Source of the DNA: Mycobacterium sp. DL99
Lineage (GTDB): Bacteria > Actinomycetota > Actinomycetes > Mycobacteriales > Mycobacteriaceae
Direction: 5' to 3'
NCBI RefSeq assembly: GCF_004762045.1
Contig: NZ_SJOM01000007.1
Coordinates: 1,960,683 to 2,024,682 of the forward strand
DNA: 64,000 bases
Part shown: positions 18,050 through 26,773 of the stretch, in pieces
Position numbering within the stretch: the stretch's first letter is position 1
How the letters are laid out: every line of letters begins with the position of its first letter
Notes under the pieces: generated by a model
The model's database searches: none
What the model was told of the DNA's origin: nothing
Seen by the model: the letters and a program-made list of their open reading frames with translations, nothing else
Position numbers and translations under genes: made by a program

Positions 18050-21000
18050 CGGAAACCGCCCCGGCCGGCGTGCGGTACAGCCCGGCCGAGTTGTCCACCG
18101 CGCTGGGCCTGTTCCCGCCGACCGAGGAGCAGGCCGCGGTGATCGCCGCGCCGCCCGGGCCTGTTGTGGTGATCGCCGGGGCGGGCGCCGGTAAGACCGA
18201 GACCATGGCGGCCCGGGTGGTCTGGCTGGTGGCCAACGGCTATGCCACGCCATCGCAGGTGCTGGGGCTGACCTTCACCCGTAAGGCCGCCGGCCAGTTG
18301 CTGCGCCGGGTCCGCACCCGGCTGGCCAGGCTCGCCGGTGCCGGTCTGGCTCCGGTCGCCGGTGGCGCCGACGAGGTCGCCACGGTCAGTACCTATCACG
18401 CGTTCGCCGGCACGCTGCTGCGTGAGCACGGGCTGCTGCTCCCGGTGGAACCGGACACCCGGCTGCTCAGCGAAACGGAGCTGTGGCAGTTGGCTTTCGA
18501 CGTGGTCTGTGCACACCCGGGGGAGCTGGCGATCGAGAAGACTCCGGCCGCCGTCACGGACATGGTGCTGCGCCTGGCCGGTGCGCTCGCCGAGCATCTG
18601 GTGGATACCGACCAGCTGCGCGACACCCATGTGGAGTTGGAGCGACTGGTGCTCACCTTGCCGGCCGGTCCGTATCAACGTGACCGTGGACCCAGCCAGT
18701 GGCTGCTGAAAATGCTGGCCACCCAGTCCGAGCGCACCGAACTGGTGCCGTTGATCGATGCGCTGCACCAGCGGATGCGTGCCGACAAGGTGATGGACTT
18801 CGGGATGCAGATGTCTGCGGCGGCGCGGCTCGCGTCGAGATTCCCTCAGGTCGGTGAGCAACTGCGCCAACGTTTCCGGGTGGTACTCCTCGACGAGTAC
18901 CAGGACACCGGGCATGCGCAACGGGTGGCGTTGTCCTCGCTGTTCGGCGGCGGCGTCGACGAGGGCCTGGCACTCACCGCGGTGGGTGATCCAATCCAGT
19001 CGATCTACGGTTGGCGGGGCGCCTCGGCGACGAACCTGCCCCGGTTCACCACGGACTTTCCGCTCGCCGACGGCACGCCGGCCCCCACGCTGGAACTGCG
19101 GACCAGCTGGCGCAACCCGCCGAGCGCCCTGCATCTGGCCAACGCGGTGTCGGCCGAGGCGCGCCGCCGCTCGGTGACGGTGCACGAGCTGCGGCCCCGG
19201 CCTGACGCCGAGCCGGGCACCATCCGGTGTGCGCTGCTGTCCGATGTCGAGACCGAACGTGATTGGGTGGCAGACCATCTGGCCCGGATGTATCACGGCG
19301 CGGTGGCCCAGGGGGCGGCCACGCCGACCGCCGCGGTGCTGGTGCGGCGCAACGCCGATGCCGCGCCGATGGCCGAGGCGCTGAGCACGCGCGGTGTGCC
19401 GGTCGAGGTGGTCGGGGTGGCCGGACTACTGGCCGTGCCCGAGGTGGCCGATCTGGTCGCGATGCTGCGGCTGGTGGCCGATCCCGCCGCGGGGTCGGCG
19501 GTGATGCGGGTGCTGACCGGACCGCGATGGCGGTTCGGCGCCCGGGACATCGCCGCGTTGTGGCGGCGTGCCAGGGAACTGGACGACCGGTCAGTGGGGG
19601 AGCCCAGCCCCGCCGAGATCGTGGCACAGGCCGCCCCGGATGCCGATGCGGCTTGCCTGGCCGACGCGATCTGCGATCCTGGTGCCGCCGAACACTATTC
19701 GCCGGCCGGCTATCAGCGGATCGAGGCCCTCGGGCGCGAGCTGACCATGCTGCGTGCGCATTTGAGCCACCCGCTGCCCGAGCTGGTGGCCGAGGTGCGG
19801 CGCGTCGCCGGCCTGGATGCCGAGGCGCGTGCCGCCCGCCCGGTTGCCGCGGGCTGGACGGGGACCGAGAATCTCGACACGTTCTGCGATATCGTGGCCG
19901 ACTTCGCCGGGCGTCCGGGCGGATCGGTGCTCGCACTGCTGGCCTACCTGGACGTGGCGGCCGACGTGGAGAACGGGCTGGCCCCTGCCGAATTGACGGT
20001 CTCGCACGACCGGGTGCAGATCCTCACCGTGCACGCCGCCAAGGGGTTGGAATGGCAGGTGGTGGCGGTTCCGCACCTGAGTGGCCGGGTGTTCCCGTCG
20101 ACTGCCTCGGCGCGCACCTGGCTCACGGATCCGTCGGATCTACCTCCGTTGCTGCGCGGCGACCGCGCGACCGAATCGGAGCTGGGTGTTCCGGTGTTGG
20201 ATACCTCCGACATCAACGACCGGAAGATCTTGTCGGACAAGATCTCCGATCACAAGCGCAGCCTGGAGCAGCGTCGCGTCGACGAGGAGCGCCGGCTGCT
20301 CTACGTCGCGATCACCCGGTCCGAGGACACCTTGCTCATCTCCGGGCATCATTGGGGTGCCACCGAGAGCAAGCCCCGCGGGCCGTCGGAATTCCTGTGT
20401 GAGATCAAGGAGATCGTCGAGGATGCCGCCGCACAGGGCCATCCCTGTGGGGAGATCGAGCAATGGGCGCCCGATCCGCCGGCCGGTGAGGTAAACCCAT
20501 TGCGGGACAAGGCTGTCGAGGCGATCTGGCCGGCGGTTCCGGCCAGGGCTTCTGATGTCGACCGGGGCGCGCAGCTGGTGGCACAGGCGCTGGCGGGCGA
20601 CGGTGCCCGAGAAGGCAGCGCGCAAGAAGACAGCGCGCAAGAAGGCGACGCCGCCGACGAGGAGGGCTGGGCCGCCGACGTCGATGCCCTACTGGCCGAA
20701 CGCGATCGTGCACCGCGGGTCACCCCGGTCGAACTGCCCGGCCAATTGTCGGTCAGCACACTGGTCGAACTCAGCCGTGATCGGCAGGCCGCGCTGCAGC
20801 GTCTGCACCGGAGGCTGCCGCAGCGTCCGGATCCGCATGCCCTGTTGGGCACCGCATTCCACGAGTGGGTGCAGCGGTTCTTCCACTCCGAGCGGTTGTT
20901 CGACCTCGACGATCTGCCCGGCGCGGTGGACAGTGACAGCGGCCGTGCCAATGCCGCCGAACTGTCCGAGCTGCAGGATGCGTTCGTCATGTCGCCATGG

Positions 21001-21372
21001 GCCGCGCGCACCCCGATCGAGGTGGAGGTGCCGTTCGACATGGCGATCGGACGGACGCGGACCACCGTCGTGCGTGGCCGCATCGATGCGGTGTTCGCGC
21101 AGGAGGACGGCACCACGACCGTGGTGGACTGGAAGACCGGCGAGCCTCCGGCTACGCCGGAAGCGCTGGCGCAGGCGGCGGTTCAGCTCGCGGTGTACCG
21201 GCTGGCCTGGGCGTCTCTTCGGGGGTGTCCACCGGAGTCGGTGCGTGCCGCGTTCCACTACGTGCGGTCGGGGCAGACCGTCAGCCCCGAATCGTTGCCC
21301 GGGGAGGATGAACTCGTCGCATTGCTGACCGACCCCACGACCGCCTCCGCGGACCTGGCGCAGGAGTCCTAG
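18046..21372 (+). CDS. adnB: AdnB subunit of the AdnAB helicase-nuclease
   Basis: A 1108-residue subunit with its own SF1A motor and nuclease. Walker A AGAGAGKTE (about residues 45-53), motif Ia GLTFTRKAAGQL, Walker B VLLDEYQDTGH (about 280), motif III GDPIQSIYGWRGA, motif [11 protein letters not shown], and motif VI YVAITRSEDTL. The C-terminal nuclease has TVVDWKTGEPP near residue 1024. A charged linker with two imperfect repeats of the type EGSAQEDSAQEGD lies around residues 850-870. AdnB is the dominant motor in the characterised M. smegmatis enzyme. Counterpart of Rv3201c; coupled to adnA by a four-base overlap. Confidence 0.95.
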   Translation: MTETAPAGVRYSPAELSTALGLFPPTEEQAAVIAAPPGPVVVIAGAGAGKTETMAARVVWLVANGYATPSQVLGLTFTRKAAGQLLRRVRTRLARLAGAGLAPVAGGADEVATVSTYHAFAGTLLREHGLLLPVEPDTRLLSETELWQLAFDVVCAHPGELAIEKTPAAVTDMVLRLAGALAEHLVDTDQLRDTHVELERLVLTLPAGPYQRDRGPSQWLLKMLATQSERTELVPLIDALHQRMRADKVMDFGMQMSAAARLASRFPQVGEQLRQRFRVVLLDEYQDTGHAQRVALSSLFGGGVDEGLALTAVGDPIQSIYGWRGASATNLPRFTTDFPLADGTPAPTLELRTSWRNPPSALHLANAVSAEARRRSVTVHELRPRPDAEPGTIRCALLSDVETERDWVADHLARMYHGAVAQGAATPTAAVLVRRNADAAPMAEALSTRGVPVEVVGVAGLLAVPEVADLVAMLRLVADPAAGSAVMRVLTGPRWRFGARDIAALWRRARELDDRSVGEPSPAEIVAQAAPDADAACLADAICDPGAAEHYSPAGYQRIEALGRELTMLRAHLSHPLPELVAEVRRVAGLDAEARAARPVAAGWTGTENLDTFCDIVADFAGRPGGSVLALLAYLDVAADVENGLAPAELTVSHDRVQILTVHAAKGLEWQVVAVPHLSGRVFPSTASARTWLTDPSDLPPLLRGDRATESELGVPVLDTSDINDRKILSDKISDHKRSLEQRRVDEERRLLYVAITRSEDTLLISGHHWGATESKPRGPSEFLCEIKEIVEDAAAQGHPCGEIEQWAPDPPAGEVNPLRDKAVEAIWPAVPARASDVDRGAQLVAQALAGDGAREGSAQEDSAQEGDAADEEGWAADVDALLAERDRAPRVTPVELPGQLSVSTLVELSRDRQAALQRLHRRLPQRPDPHALLGTAFHEWVQRFFHSERLFDLDDLPGAVDSDSGRANAAELSELQDAFVMSPWAARTPIEVEVPFDMAIGRTRTTVVRGRIDAVFAQEDGTTTVVDWKTGEPPATPEALAQAAVQLAVYRLAWASLRGCPPESVRAAFHYVRSGQTVSPESLPGEDELVALLTDPTTASADLAQES

Positions 21373-21860
21373 CCGTCGCCGGCAGACGTCAGGTTCGCGA
21401 TTTCGGATCCCCAGACGGCCCGTGCTCCGAGATCACCGACGCGGTAGATCTGAATGATCGAGGCCGCGCCCACCAGGACGGCGACCACCGCGACAACGCC
21501 GTTGTAGATCAGCCGCCGGCTGCTGTCGCGCCGTTCGGCGAAATGCAGTGCCACCAAGGCCAGTGCGACGACCAGTAGGGCGAGCGAGAAGTAGATCATG
21601 GTGTCGCCGCGCTCGGCGTGCTCTTCCAGCACGGCATCGTGAGCGGGTCGCAGGTCGTAGAGCCATTCGCCGGCGTACGTCGTGAGCGGCGTCAAAACCG
21701 TTGTCACGACGGCCAGGATGAGTGTCAGCCACAACAGATGGCCTCGGCGGGCGGAGGGCCACAGCGCGCAGAGCATCTCCAGTGCCGCGGTCAGCGGCAC
21801 GAATACCACCAGAGCGTGGACGAGCAGAACGTGGGCCGGCAGGCCGTTGACGACGGTCAC
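21369..21860 (-). CDS. DUF2231-like four-helix membrane protein
   Basis: A 163-residue membrane protein. GTG at 21860 follows the ribosome site AAGGAGTCCC. Four hydrophobic segments: HVLLVHALVVFVPLTAALEM, LLWLTLILAVVTTVLTPL, IYFSLALLVVALALVALHF and LIYNGVVAVVAVLVGAASII. The start 'LPAHVLLVHALVV' and the end 'YRVGDLGARAVWG' fit the DUF2231 pattern. Function is unknown. It overlaps adnB tail-to-tail by four bases and follows the VIT gene by 35 bases, probably as one unit. It is not present at this place in M. tuberculosis. Confidence 0.7.
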   Translation of the reverse strand: MTVVNGLPAHVLLVHALVVFVPLTAALEMLCALWPSARRGHLLWLTLILAVVTTVLTPLTTYAGEWLYDLRPAHDAVLEEHAERGDTMIYFSLALLVVALALVALHFAERRDSSRRLIYNGVVAVVAVLVGAASIIQIYRVGDLGARAVWGSEIANLTSAGDG

Positions 21861-21895
21861 GGGACTCCTTGGCTGGTCGGGATGATGCGAGGCGG

Positions 21896-22609
21896 TCAGG
21901 TGATGGTGGTCCCCACCAAAAGGCCGATCAGATAGGTGATTGCCAGGGCCAGGCCGCCACCGATCACGTTGCGCAGCACCGCGCGGCCCTGCGGTGCCCC
22001 GCCCAGCCCGGCCGACACCGCCCCGGTGAGCATCAGCGACAGCAGAACCGCCACCACGGTCACCGGGATCCGCCATGTCGTCGGCGGGACCAGGATCGCG
22101 ATCAACGGCAACAGCGCACCGATGGTGAACGACAGCGCAGAAGACGCGGCGGCCTGCCACGGGTTCGTCAGGTCCTTGGGATCGATGCCCAATTCGACCT
22201 CGGCGTGCGCGGCGAACGCATCGTGGTCGGTGAGTTCCTTGGCCACGGTGCGCGCGGTCGCTGTCGACAGGCCCTTCGCTTCGTAGAGCGCGGACAACTC
22301 GTCAAGTTCGGCGGCCGGGTCGTCACGCAACTCGCGGCGTTCCTTGCGTAGCAATGCGCGTTCGGTGTCACGTTGCGTGCTCACCGAGACGTACTCACCC
22401 AACGCCATCGACACCGCTCCTGCGGCAAGGCCGGCGATACCGGCGGTCAGAATCGGCGCCGTCTCCACGGTGGCGGCTGCCACGCCCACGACGATGCCGG
22501 CCGTGGAGACGATGCCGTCGTTCGCGCCCAAAACCCCCGCACGAAGCCAGTTCAGTCTCGACGACAGTGAACCCACGTGCGGCTCGGACGGATGGCTGGG
22601 ATTCGTCAC
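21896..22609 (-). CDS. VIT1/CCC1-family Fe2+/Mn2+ transporter
   Basis: A 237-residue membrane protein of the vacuolar iron transporter family. It has the N-terminal signature LNWLRAGVLGANDGIVSTAG, a second helix with GLAAGAVSMALGEYVSVSTQRD, a cytoplasmic acidic helical region with repeated Glu (ERALLRKERRELRDDPAAEL), and three C-terminal helices. These proteins export or sequester divalent iron or manganese. The GTG start at 22609 gives VTNPSHPSEPHVG; the ribosome site is weak. Adjacent genes give no further hint. Substrate is inferred from the family. Confidence 0.88.
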   Translation of the reverse strand: MTNPSHPSEPHVGSLSSRLNWLRAGVLGANDGIVSTAGIVVGVAAATVETAPILTAGIAGLAAGAVSMALGEYVSVSTQRDTERALLRKERRELRDDPAAELDELSALYEAKGLSTATARTVAKELTDHDAFAAHAEVELGIDPKDLTNPWQAAASSALSFTIGALLPLIAILVPPTTWRIPVTVVAVLLSLMLTGAVSAGLGGAPQGRAVLRNVIGGGLALAITYLIGLLVGTTIT

Positions 22610-22756
22610 GGTCCGACGATATCGGCCAAAACCACATGCCACCAGCAACGATAGCCTTGCCAAACTTGGCTCTGTGCGGGGTTCAGGCCGAGTCGGGCAA
22701 CGAAACAGGCTGCCGCCCAGGAGTTCTGGTCAGCCGGTGAGACCAGGAGTATGCGA

Positions 22757-23146
22757 CTACGAGTTGCGATACACCCGCAGGGCCCAGGTGATCATCGGGA
22801 TCTGCAGTGGCAGCCGGGCGATGGCGACGATCCGCATGGGCCATGGCTTGTCCCACCACAGCCGGACCATGTTCAGGTTCCCGGGGAACACGGCGATGAA
22901 CAACGCCACGGCGGCCAGCGCGCCGAGCCGCCGGGTGCGGGGCACGGCCAGCAAGGTGCCGGTGGCCAGCTCGCCCACCCCCGAGGCGTAGGTGTAGAAG
23001 CGGGCGCTGCCGGGCAGCTCGGTGGGGATGATCGAGTCGAAGGGCTTGGGTGCGACGAAGTGCAGCGTGCCCATGCCCAGAAGCAGGGCCGCCATGCGTT
23101 GGGCGGCGGGTGCGGCGGAGATCCGCTGAGGCTGGGGTGCGGTCAT
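22757..23146 (-). CDS. DoxX-like membrane protein
   Basis: A 129-residue protein with four hydrophobic helices. It contains the family-like segments LGMGTLHFVAPKPFDSIIP and SGVGELATGTLLAVPRTRR, plus GNLNMVRLWWDKPWPMRIVAIARLPLQIPMITWAL (in parts), matching small DoxX/SURF4-type proteins. Its role in redox or envelope stress is only inferred from the family. ATG at 23146 lies 75 bases from the divergent channel gene. Confidence 0.75.
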   Translation of the reverse strand: MTAPQPQRISAAPAAQRMAALLLGMGTLHFVAPKPFDSIIPTELPGSARFYTYASGVGELATGTLLAVPRTRRLGALAAVALFIAVFPGNLNMVRLWWDKPWPMRIVAIARLPLQIPMITWALRVYRNS

Positions 23147-23221
23147 GGTTACATTGTGGCGTGCGTCTGATCAGATTGATCCCGGCGCGTCCCGGGGAGC
23201 TTTGCTCGATGATGGGGTCGC

Positions 23222-24316
23222 GTGGCTAAAGGCAGGCTGCGGCGCAGCCTCGCCGCGATCGACTCGAACCTGACTTCCCGCCCGGATGCCGCGCTCGTCG
23301 ATGTGTTGCGCATCCCCGAACCGTTCGTCAGTCCGGCGCGCAAGATCTTCATGCGGGTGCTGTACGCGCTGGGGGCGCTGTTCGCCGCGGTGCTCATCGT
23401 CTACGCGGATCGCTACGGCTATCGGGACAACGACAGCGCCCCGGATGCCAACAACCCGCTGTCGTTCCTGGACTGCCTGTACTACGCGACGGTGTCACTG
23501 TCGACGACCGGGTACGGCGACATCACGCCGTACACGGATTCGGCGCGTCTGGTCAACGTCGTGGTCATCACGCCGCTGCGGGTGGCCTTCCTGATCGTTC
23601 TCATCGGTACCACCGTGGAGACCCTGACCACCCAATCCCGGCAGGCGCTGAAGATTCAGCGATGGAGGAACAAAGTGCGTAACCACACCGTCGTCGTCGG
23701 ATACGGCACCAAGGGGCGGACGGCGGTCGCCGCGATGGTCGGCGATGAAGTCTCCCCGGCCGACATCGTCGTCGTCGACGAGAACGCGGCCGCACTGGAA
23801 CGCGCCAAGGCCGCCGGCTTGGTGACTGTGCACGGCGACGCCACCAATTCCGGTGTCCTGCGACTGGCCGGTGCCCAGCACGCCAAGTCGATTGTCGTCG
23901 CAGCCGACAACGACGCCAGCGCGGTGCTGGTGACGCTGACGGCCCGGGAGCTGGCGCCCAAGGCCAAGATCATCGCGGCGGTGCGGGAATCCGACAACCT
24001 GCATCTGCTCAAACAGTCCGGTGCGGACTCCACCGTGGTGTCTTCGGAGACTGCCGGCCGGCTGCTCGGCATTGCGACGCAGACCCCCAGCGTCGTGGAG
24101 ATGATGGAGGATCTGCTGACCCCCGATGCCGGCTTCGCCATCGCCGAGCGTGAGGTGACTCCCAAGGAGGAGGGCGGCTCACCCAGGCATCTGCACGACA
24201 TCGTGCTGGGCGTGGTGCGTGAAGGCCGGTTGGTGCGGGTCGACGCGCCGGAGGTGGATGCTCTGGAGGCCGGGGACCGGCTGCTCTACATCCGCAGTGC
24301 GGACACTGAGCGATGA
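23222..24316 (+). CDS. Two-TM potassium channel with RCK/TrkA-N domain (Rv3200c-like)
   Basis: A 364-residue K+ channel subunit. TM1 is at about residues 40-60 (IFMRVLYALGALFAAVLIVYA). The pore loop has YYATVSLSTTGYGDITP with the selectivity filter TTGYGD, and TM2 is VVITPLRVAFLIVLIGTTVETL. The cytoplasmic RCK domain has the Rossmann motif VVVGYGTKGRTAVAAMV and VVVDENAAALERAKAAGLVTV, and a TrkA-C-like end. It probably works as a tetramer gated by a nucleotide or ion. GTG at 23222. Its TGA overlaps the nudC ATG (ATGA), so channel and NudC are made together. Confidence 0.92.
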   Translation: MAKGRLRRSLAAIDSNLTSRPDAALVDVLRIPEPFVSPARKIFMRVLYALGALFAAVLIVYADRYGYRDNDSAPDANNPLSFLDCLYYATVSLSTTGYGDITPYTDSARLVNVVVITPLRVAFLIVLIGTTVETLTTQSRQALKIQRWRNKVRNHTVVVGYGTKGRTAVAAMVGDEVSPADIVVVDENAAALERAKAAGLVTVHGDATNSGVLRLAGAQHAKSIVVAADNDASAVLVTLTARELAPKAKIIAAVRESDNLHLLKQSGADSTVVSSETAGRLLGIATQTPSVVEMMEDLLTPDAGFAIAEREVTPKEEGGSPRHLHDIVLGVVREGRLVRVDAPEVDALEAGDRLLYIRSADTER

Positions 24317-25260
24317 CCGAACGCCTCACCTTCGGACTGCGCAACGTCCCGCTGCTCTCGCGGGTCGGTGCCGATCGTGCCGATGCGCTGCGTACCGATA
24401 TCGACGCCGCGACCGAGGGCTGGCAGGACGCGCTGTTGCTGCGGGTCGACCGACGCAACCAGGTGTTGATCTCGGGTGGCCAGGTGGTGCTCGGCAAGGC
24501 CTCGAGCCTGGGCACCGACAAGCCACCGGAGCACGCGGTGTTCCTGGGCCGGCTGGGCGACGGTAGGCACGTGTGGGGCGTCCGCAGCGCGCTGGAGGCG
24601 CCCGAGGATCCCGAGGCACCCGCCGAGGTGCTCGATCTACGCCGGGCCGGCGAGGTCTTCGACGACGTCAGCGCCCAGCTGGTGGCGACGGCCACCGCGT
24701 TGCTGAACTGGCATGACAGAGCCCGGTTCAATGCGGTGGACGGCGCGGCAACGCGGTCGGCGAAAGGCGGTTGGTCGCGGGTCGATCCGGTCAGCGGTCA
24801 TGAGGAGTTCCCGCGCATCGATCCGGCGGTGATCTGTCTGGTCCATGACGGCCATGACCGCGCGGTGCTGGCCCGGCAGACCGCGTGGCCTGAGCGGTTG
24901 TTCTCGATCCTGGCCGGATTCGTCGAGGCCGGTGAATCCTTCGAGACCTGTGTGGTGCGGGAGATCGCCGAGGAGGTTGGCCTCACGGTCACCGACGTGC
25001 AGTACCTGGGCAGCCAGCCGTGGCCGTTCCCTCGGTCGCTCATGGTCGGATTCCATGCCATCGGCGACCCGGAGCAGCCGTTCTCGTTCAACGACGGCGA
25101 GATCGCCGAGGCAGACTGGTTCACCCGGGCGGAGGTCCGCGAGGCACTGGATCAGGGTGACTGGAGTGCGGCCGACGGCGATTCGCGGTCGAGGCTGCTG
25201 CTGCCCGGTTCGATCTCGATTGCCCGCGAGATCATCGAGTCCTGGGCGGCCCTGGACTGA
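24313..25260 (+). CDS. nudC: NADH pyrophosphatase NudC
   Basis: A 315-residue Nudix hydrolase that cleaves NAD(H) to NMN(H) and AMP and removes NAD caps from RNA. The Nudix box is complete: GFVEAGESFETC, then VVREIAEEVGL (about residues 203-225). The NudC-specific motif SQPWPFPRSLM follows. The zinc-ribbon cysteines of E. coli NudC are missing: the equivalent segment reads NAVDGAATRSAKGGWSRVD. This also seems to be the case in other mycobacterial NudC. The M. tuberculosis enzyme is linked to isoniazid/ethionamide-NAD adduct breakdown. Counterpart of Rv3199c, coupled to the K+ channel gene. Confidence 0.94.
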   Translation: MTERLTFGLRNVPLLSRVGADRADALRTDIDAATEGWQDALLLRVDRRNQVLISGGQVVLGKASSLGTDKPPEHAVFLGRLGDGRHVWGVRSALEAPEDPEAPAEVLDLRRAGEVFDDVSAQLVATATALLNWHDRARFNAVDGAATRSAKGGWSRVDPVSGHEEFPRIDPAVICLVHDGHDRAVLARQTAWPERLFSILAGFVEAGESFETCVVREIAEEVGLTVTDVQYLGSQPWPFPRSLMVGFHAIGDPEQPFSFNDGEIAEADWFTRAEVREALDQGDWSAADGDSRSRLLLPGSISIAREIIESWAALD

Positions 25261-25290
25261 CGGTCCGCGCCTGATCTGGCTGTGGAGCGC

Positions 25291-25536
25291 TCAGTTGAGC
25301 TTGGCCTTGACCTGCTTGATGGTGGGGTTGGTCAGCGTCGACCCGTCGGCGAACTTCAGGGTCGGGACCACGTGGTTTCCGCCGTTGACGGAACCGACGA
25401 ACTCGGCTGCGGCCGGATCCTGCTCGATGTCGACCTCAGTCCACGAGATGCCCTCTGACTTGAGCGCCATCTTGAGCCGCGAGCAGTAGCCGCACCACGT
25501 GGTGGTGTACATCGTCACAGTCGGTGTAGCAGTCAT
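25291..25536 (-). CDS. mrx1: Mycoredoxin-1 (mycothiol-dependent glutaredoxin)
   Basis: An 81-residue glutaredoxin fold. The redox motif WCGYC has Cys15 and Cys18, the cis-proline motif is VVPT, and the C-terminal ADGSTLTNPTIKQVKAKL matches the mycoredoxin family. It reduces mixed disulfides of proteins with mycothiol. ATG at 25536 is preferred; an in-frame ATG at 25545 would add MCT. Counterpart of Rv3198A. It is convergent with nudC. Confidence 0.92.
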   Translation of the reverse strand: MTATPTVTMYTTTWCGYCSRLKMALKSEGISWTEVDIEQDPAAAEFVGSVNGGNHVVPTLKFADGSTLTNPTIKQVKAKLN

Positions 25537-25636
25537 AGTGCACATAACGTAGCTGAACCGCCGCCTCATGCCCGCAGTGACGCAGGTCTCCGGCCTGCAC
25601 CGGTAAGTTGCTAATCCGCAGTGGACGGAGCTGAAC

Positions 25637-26773
25637 ATGACCAGGTTGGTGCCGCCGGTGGCCGGCGACCCGCATGCGCTCGACGAGTTGCGGTTGCAGG
25701 TGCGGCAGTTTGTCAGCGAGCAACAGGAGGCCGGCACGATCGGCCGGTACGCCGACAGCTGGCTGACCGGTTGGGACGAGGACTTCAGCCGGGCGCTGGC
25801 CGCCCGCGGGTGGCTGGGTATGACGGTGCCCGTCTCCTACGGCGGGCACGGGCGCAGTCACCAGGAGCGATTCGTGGTCACCGAGGAACTGCTGGCCGCC
25901 GGGGCTCCGGTGGGGGCGCACTGGATCGCCGACCGCCAGATCGTTCCGTCGTTGCTCAAGTACGGCACCGAGGAGCAGCGGCGAAAGTTCTTGCCCGCCA
26001 TAGCCAAAGGCGAATGCTATTTCGGAATCGGCATGAGCGAGCCGGATTCCGGATCCGATCTGGCCAGCGTGCGCACCAAGGCCGTGCAGGTCGATGGGGG
26101 CTGGGCGATCACCGGCGCCAAGGTGTGGACGTCAGGGGCGCACCTGGCGCACGCGTTCATCTGCCTGGCCCGCAGCGCGCCCGCGGATCCGGCGCACCGT
26201 CACGACGGCCTGAGCCAGTTCATCGTCGATCTGCGCGCACCCGGCGTCGACATCCGGCCGATCATCTCGATGAACGGCAAACATCATTTCAACGAAGTGA
26301 TCCTGGATGAGGTGTTCGTGCCGGACGCCATGGTGTTCGGCACCATCGGCAACGGCTGGCAACAGGTGACCTCCGAGCTGAGCTTCGAACGCAGTGGGCC
26401 CGAGCGCTTCCTGTCGACGTTCCCGCTGCTCGCCGACATGGCTACGCACATGGGTGACGGATCTCTGCCCCGTCACACCGATCTGGGGCGCTACCTGGGC
26501 CGCATCACCGGCCTGCACCAGATGTCGATGGCGGTCGCCGGTGCGCTGGAGCGGCACGAACCGGCCGATACCGCGGCCGCCGTGGTCAAGGTGGTGGGCA
26601 CCGCCACTGAAGGTGACATCGCCGATTTCGCCGATGTCCTCGGTGAGACCGATGACGAGGATTACCGCTCGATGCTGGCTGACGCGGTGGTCCAGCGCCC
26701 GGGGTTCACGCTGCGTGGCGGTACCAACGAGGTTTTGCGTGGTGTCATTGCGCGGGGATTGGGGATGCGCTAG
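25637..26773 (+). CDS. Acyl-CoA dehydrogenase, FAD-binding (alpha-type) subunit
   Basis: A 378-residue acyl-CoA dehydrogenase. FAD/substrate motifs: GIGMSEPDSGSDLASVRT, GGWAITGAKVWTSGA, and the C-terminal TLRGGTNEVLRGVIARGLG. The latter part is somewhat short and the catalytic base is not obvious at the usual place, as in one subunit of actinobacterial alpha2-beta2 FadE enzymes. It overlaps the next dehydrogenase gene by one base, which supports a heteromeric enzyme. Such enzymes in mycobacteria act on CoA thioesters of steroid or branched side chains. Substrate here is unknown. The pair is inserted between mrx1 and uvrD2 relative to M. tuberculosis. Confidence 0.85.
   Translation: MTRLVPPVAGDPHALDELRLQVRQFVSEQQEAGTIGRYADSWLTGWDEDFSRALAARGWLGMTVPVSYGGHGRSHQERFVVTEELLAAGAPVGAHWIADRQIVPSLLKYGTEEQRRKFLPAIAKGECYFGIGMSEPDSGSDLASVRTKAVQVDGGWAITGAKVWTSGAHLAHAFICLARSAPADPAHRHDGLSQFIVDLRAPGVDIRPIISMNGKHHFNEVILDEVFVPDAMVFGTIGNGWQQVTSELSFERSGPERFLSTFPLLADMATHMGDGSLPRHTDLGRYLGRITGLHQMSMAVAGALERHEPADTAAAVVKVVGTATEGDIADFADVLGETDDEDYRSMLADAVVQRPGFTLRGGTNEVLRGVIARGLGMR

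Noticed and set aside
17779..19296. 505-codon minus-strand frame across the adnA-adnB junction
   Set aside because: Same shadow composition; both sense genes carry all helicase motifs.
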